Source of the DNA: Metellina segmentata
Lineage: Eukaryota; Arthropoda; Arachnida; Araneae; Tetragnathidae
Reading direction: 5' to 3'
NCBI GenBank assembly: GCA_947359465.1
Contig: OX375873.1
Coordinates: 60,483,573-60,547,572 of the forward strand
DNA: 64,000 nt
Shown in pieces: positions 59,775-64,000 of the stretch (its first letter is position 1; the number at the start of each line of letters is the position of its first letter). The notes under the pieces are model-generated. The model did no database searches. It worked only from the letters and a program-made list of their open reading frames with translations, and was not told the origin of the DNA. The position numbers and the translations under genes were made by a program.

Positions 59775-60356
59775 TGTACCGTCATGTAAGAGTTAGACGG
59801 ACAGCTGGTTTAAAATTAAACTATTTATTTAGATAAATTGAATATTTACAGGTAAATTTACAAGATTAATTAAGGGCACAGCCATCGAAAATCGAGATCC
59901 TGCCTGGAGCCAAAGCAACAATGGCTCTCCACAACCGAGACGTCTGTCTCTCTTCGAAATCAGAATCAGTCTCATGCTAAAATCCACGTTCTCTTGGTTC
60001 CGCAGAAGCGCAGCTACGAACGAGAGGGGAGAGGGGTGAATTCCGAGCCCTAGATAGATGTTTATGTCCTCCGCAGAACTCATGACACCCCCACACAGAT
60101 GCAAAAACCGTCTGTAACCGACTTGGGTTCCCAACAGCTAATCTTCATCCCAGGCATGGGATTAGGGAACCGACGGAAACTCCAGATGTGTCGATGGATC
60201 AAACGGCCCGCCGATGAGAAAAACTATCTTTCGGTATTTTGTCAAAACCCGCATCTGCAAAGTCTGAAGTTGTTTCTTTGTCACCGTCTGGCTGTTGATG
60301 CACATTCCACCGTCCTCGTGTTAGAGAAAAAGGGTCGGCTAGTACCATATGGTACA
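59775..60356. mobile_element. Solo LTR inserted in the Helitron
   Basis: The 582-bp block starts TGTACC, ends GGTACA and is flanked by ATAC on both sides (59771-59774 and 60357-60360). Comparison with the shorter Helitron shows it interrupts the sequence between TTTTACACC and CTTACACC near the 3' end, so it is an insertion. TG...CA ends, short inverted repeats and a 4-bp duplication fit an LTR left after recombination. An AATAAA near the end of the - strand hints that the LTR is read on -. No coding region remains. Confidence 0.72.
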
Positions 60357-61040
60357 ATACCTTACACCACGGGCACGGGCAACGCCGGGTTAGCCACGCA
60401 GTGGCTAGTTCACTAATAAAATGATCGTCTATCGCTTTTCTTTTATTTTTGCATTGTGGTGACAGTTAAAAAATCGTTTGGCTTTTCTTTTTACGCTTGC
60501 TTAGGGGAAAGTTGGACAAACCGGAAAGGCGGATAAAAACGGAACCGGCAGTTTTGTCTTTGTTATTACTGCTCTCTTTCAGATAACGCATGAAACTAGT
60601 TGCAGACAGCCCCTATGTTATTTGGAGTTGAATGAAAGGCAGTGTAGATCACGTGTTTGTCGATGGCGTTGTTTTGAAAAATTTGAGTAGAAAAGGTTCG
60701 ATTTTTACTCCACCGATTTTACTCTATAATTTCTAATTATTTGAAGGTTCATTTTAGGCAAGTACAACATCTGATAACACCTCTTTCAGCTGTTATTTAA
60801 AATTGCACGTGGTAAAATGGGAACGAAGACTTTTATGAGGTAACTTTGTGTTACTTTTTGATTATGGACTTTCAAAAAAAAAGTTTTACAATGTTTTTGA
60901 AATATTTTATGTATTTTAGTTAAGAACAAGTTATAGATACTATTAAAAAATTAGTATTTAGAAGTACTAATTTTTTTAATGAATAGAGCAGTATTTCATT
61001 GAAATTCGTAAATGTACGAACACTTTTGGGAGCCACTGTA

Positions 61041-63154
61041 TATGACTTGGCAAAAAAAATCGCCATTTTTTTTAAACACCGGAGAGGGTTAGGATATCAA
61101 AACCTCTTTTTTTGTGTGATTTGACATAAACGACTTATTTGCCTTGAATCTACCGATGCAATTCACTTATGTATGTACAGGATATTAAAATATGACTAAA
61201 ATAGTCCGTCAAAATCTGTATTAAATTGTTTCTTTCTCTAAAGCAAACTGAATTCTGAAGTCAGATCAGATCAGATAAATATAACGAAATATTTTGCCGG
61301 TATAAACAACTCATACATTCCTATCCGACAGTTATGTAGAAAGACATCAGTACGAGTTGCATGAGACAGAACTGTTATGGAAAATATATTGACACGTAGA
61401 CAGTCTGGAAGTTGCTGTCAGACAATTGATGAAAATGGCAGGTACAGATCTGTGCAGGTGTAAACGTACCCTTAGGTTATTTATATTATTGAGGTAGCCT
61501 CTTGTCTTGATTTTCACAGTTTTCCAAAATTTCTACGTCAGAATATACATTCACCGAAAGAAAAACGAACCATCACTCTTCATTCGAGCTATTTTAACAG
61601 TAGAAAAAATTCAAAGATGGGGTTTGACAGAAATTTACGTCTACTATCAATTCAAATGCACAAAATCTGCATAAGGGACGTTTTTCATATTAAATTGAGC
61701 CCCAAGTTCATCCTTTCCAAGGGGAATCGCTATTTCGAATCTATTTCTAAATTTAACTTCATATACTAAATTTCATGTATTAGGTCTGACCGTTTCGAAG
61801 TTATGAGTACAGAAAGATTGGAGCTCAATGTTAAATCAGTTTCTTAGACTTTTATGAATACTTTCCGAACTAATATTTCTATAGCGCTGCTATTTTGTTT
61901 CATGAAGCAACCCAAACAAAATCCACATAATATTTTATTAAAAAATAGTTTTTAGTATGCAATAATAATTACTAAATTAAAGTTTAAAAAATTGTGAATT
62001 AGAACTTTATTATATTTTATATTTTGATGAAATTTTTAGCTCATTCTGTTTATTAGGTTTTGAGCTACATTAAATTTTCCTCATTACTATAAATTTAGAG
62101 GGCAAACAAAAATTCAAAAAAATGTTTGACAAAAATCGGATCGTTGAAAAATACGCTCGAAATACTTTTCAAATTCGAAATTCGGATAGCTATAGCTATA
62201 ATCTCGATCTGCAAATAGCGTCTTTCTATGAGGATATGATCCATGAAATTGACACCAAATTTAACATTGAATATCTCACTATATAAATATCGTGATTATT
62301 GCATCGAAACGTTTCCATTAGAAATTCCATTGCTTGTGCAAATTTGATATAAAGACGTCCCCTTAAGCAAGTGTTTTGGATTTGAATTAGTAGAGGACGT
62401 TATTCCTTATTGAATGATAGCTTTCAATTTTCTCTACTTTGAATAGTACTCGAAATAAAGGGGGTGGTTCGTTTTTTCCCCCCGCGATCAGTACAATATA
62501 CAAGTAAATATTTTTATAACATATTTTAGACATGTCGTCGAGTAACTCAACTTTCGGTATGCTACTTCCAATTCTGCCATCCATTCATAACTTAAATCAA
62601 ATTTCCTTTTCTATTTCTAGAATCATGCGGTTTTTTTTCCTATCTGAAGTAAGATTTTATTTATCATTGGAAAGTTTATTTCCTTTCATAAAAAGCACTT
62701 AGTTGCGGTTTAGATTGGTAACCAAAGTATGACGTGGCATAAGAGTAACAAAATATGACTTTTAAAATAAAGAATATAATTGCGCAAATATGTTGCACAA
62801 GCAACAATATTTATTTCATGTTACCAATTTAAAAAGTAAGCATTAGTTGTATTCACTTTTCGAAGAATTCTTGGGGCTATATAAATTGATCGCATTTCAT
62901 TGCTATCTATTAATGTTCAAAACAAAAAGTCACTATACATTTAAAACAAAGAATCAACAAAGAAATTAAATTTAAAAAAATTGTGATTTCTAAATTAGAT
63001 CAACCCTTTTAGTTAAAACGGGAACGCTAAATTGATATTAGGGAACATTCCAATTGATCCAATCTCTTTAATTGTTATGAAACAAAAACTAAATTTGAAA
63101 AACGGAGTATTTAACTTGGGATTTGTTTTTAAAATATTGGTTTAGTATTTTCTT
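61041..63154. other. No gene seen
   Basis: AT-rich DNA with no recognised protein, RNA or repeat end; a short - strand frame at 62387-62584 has no motif. 63421-64000 is similar. Confidence 0.5.
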
Positions 63155-63420
63155 GGTTTTAGGTTTTATGACGCAAGGGTAATATTTGGCCAATCTGCAC
63201 GAAACACACCACAACGTCAAATAAAAACTGTCGTGAAGGGGGTAATGGTAATTTTTAGTTAACGTCGTACTAGAGCAACACAACGGGCTATTGACGACGG
63301 TCCGGAATCAGTCCCTTAAGGTCGTGAAGGGGGAAAAAGAGGAATTGAGGAATAGAGTAGTGGGATGAAAACAGGAAAAGGTAGCTTTAGGGTATCCCGG
63401 AATCGCAAATCCCGTTTTTA
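63155..63420 (-). repeat. SINE-like repeat interrupted by a second, truncated SINE
   Basis: The outer repeat (GACGCAAGGGTAATATTTGG at the left, GAATAGAGTAGTGGGATG at the right) matches 41388-41590. It is interrupted at 63243-63320 by 78 bases of another SINE tail in reverse orientation, flanked by a perfect 13-bp duplication GTCGTGAAGGGGG (63230-63242 and 63321-63333). Confidence 0.65.
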
Positions 63421-64000
63421 CTAAAGACACACCTAAAGAAGAAGTGCTCCTGAAGGAAATTTGGAATATTTCTTCTTTAATTCCTTAAATATTTATTTTG
63501 AACTGTTGCCAACAATCTTAACCATCAAATAAATTCTTATTTATAAATTTTTACTTATGAATGGTTGTACGAATTAAATTAAACCTTCAAATAAAATACA
63601 TTAAAAGACTAAAAAACACGCTTTTATTTCAGAATCCACTCAAAAGCAGAAAACAAATTTGTCTTCAGTATCCCAGACAGTTTCATACACACATGGCTGA
63701 AAATAAAAAAATCGTGGGTTCTTATTTTAATTAAAATGTTTTGTTTCGAAACTCATCGTGGAACATTCATTACTGTGAGAAAGAGTTCATAGGCTATGGA
63801 CAAATTTTGTTCACGTTTCTAACACTTGAAAAAATACATATCCCAAGTTAGGTTAAGTTAACTTTTCCCCGCTCCCCAATTTTTAGTCGTCATTGATGCC
63901 GATGTCGTCATTGAAAAGTGTTTGTCTTGTGAAGACTGACAAACAAACGTTGTTTAGAAAAACAAAACGTTTAATTAACAAAACACGAAAAAGACGAAAT

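Larger units (their letters stand above)
56974..60408 (+). mobile_element. Helitron, 3.4 kb, non-autonomous, carrying other elements
   Basis: The 5' end is TCTCTACTATTATAAAAGGA preceded by A; the 3' end is a hairpin AGCCAC-GCA-GTGGCT running straight into CTAG followed by T. That is the A/T insertion rule, TC start and CTAG end of Helitrons, with no target duplication. The termini match the 663-bp copy at 54026-54688. The interior carries a PIF/Harbinger transposase exon (57656-57950), a SINE head (about 59270-59420), a PIF-type end (59584-59618) and a solo LTR (59775-60356). No Rep/helicase sequence is visible. Confidence 0.82.
56738..61038. mobile_element. Tc1-like element (ends only) enclosing a Helitron
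   Basis: A 25-base terminal inverted repeat is seen at 56739 (AGTGGCTCCCAAAAGTGTTC) and in reverse complement ending at 61038 (GAACACTTTTGGGAGCCACT followed by G), with a TA after the right end. The left TA is mutated. Removing the Helitron at 56974-60408 leaves about 0.87 kb with no recognisable transposase, so this is a non-autonomous or decayed member. The outer element is the older insertion. Confidence 0.6.

Noticed and set aside
59829..60416. Frames of 101 and 105 codons on both strands
   Set aside because: They lie within the solo LTR and cross its boundary; neither shows a domain.

Overview
This is an AT-rich, gene-poor stretch of animal nuclear DNA, most likely from an arthropod and perhaps an arachnid such as a spider. 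That placing is inferred from the repeat content, the intron-rich gene structure and the style of the transposon and RNase H fragments; no marker proves it. There are no bacterial operons, rRNA genes or CRISPR arrays, and most short open frames are chance. Two host genes can be supported. One is a large last coding exon on the + strand (24721-25731) that looks like the cytoplasmic tail of an unidentified signalling receptor, with NPVY, YEEV, YSTI and YxxM motifs. The other is the nuclear gene for mitochondrial ribosomal protein S12 on the - strand. Its conserved body lies at 30220-30740, and a phase-compatible first coding exon with a mitochondrial-presequence character lies about 8.2 kb upstream at 38998-39074. 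The two genes converge.

Layout. 1-17.5 kb: mostly unannotatable AT-rich DNA (possibly upstream intron of the receptor gene) with tRNA-derived repeats, a 308-bp tandem duplication (4142-4747), a second duplication near 5.1-5.5 kb, a hAT-type element with a perfect 8-bp target duplication (11857-12415), a decayed pogo/Tigger-like pair of ends (13793-14192) and a dispersed 16-bp palindrome. 17.5-24.5 kb: an internally deleted mariner (17516-18075), a 150-bp tandem duplication, a THAP-domain exon with a compact promoter-like region (19075-19392), a 74-80-bp-TIR element with a perfect 8-bp duplication (20981-21790), a foldback-type repeat abutting a Tc1-like element (22047-22874), and a retrotransposon RNase H tail. 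24.7-30.2 kb: the receptor tail, its 3' region, and a hAT-like MITE. 30.2-39.1 kb: the mRpS12 gene, whose long intron holds a deleted Tc1 copy, a tRNA-derived SINE with a 14-bp duplication, a broken non-LTR retrotransposon RNase H domain and a decayed GTF2IRD2-like hAT transposase. 42-52 kb: a Myb/SANT fragment, a Merlin (ISXO2-like) transposon, a deleted hAT with its 8-bp duplication, a 46-bp perfect palindrome, a 2.4-kb ZBED/Buster-like hAT interrupted by a short Helitron, and a second GTF2IRD2-like hAT. 54-61 kb: a 663-bp Helitron, another tRNA-derived SINE, and a three-deep nest in which Tc1-like ends enclose a 3.4-kb Helitron, which carries a PIF/Harbinger transposase exon, a SINE piece and a solo LTR. 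61-64 kb: sparse, with a SINE inside a SINE at the end.

The most interesting content is the set of nested mobile elements whose boundaries can be fixed to the base from target duplications, above all the Helitron that carries a PIF/Harbinger transposase exon with a usable-looking splice donor. Proteins encoded by these elements are all interrupted, so the copies look dead.
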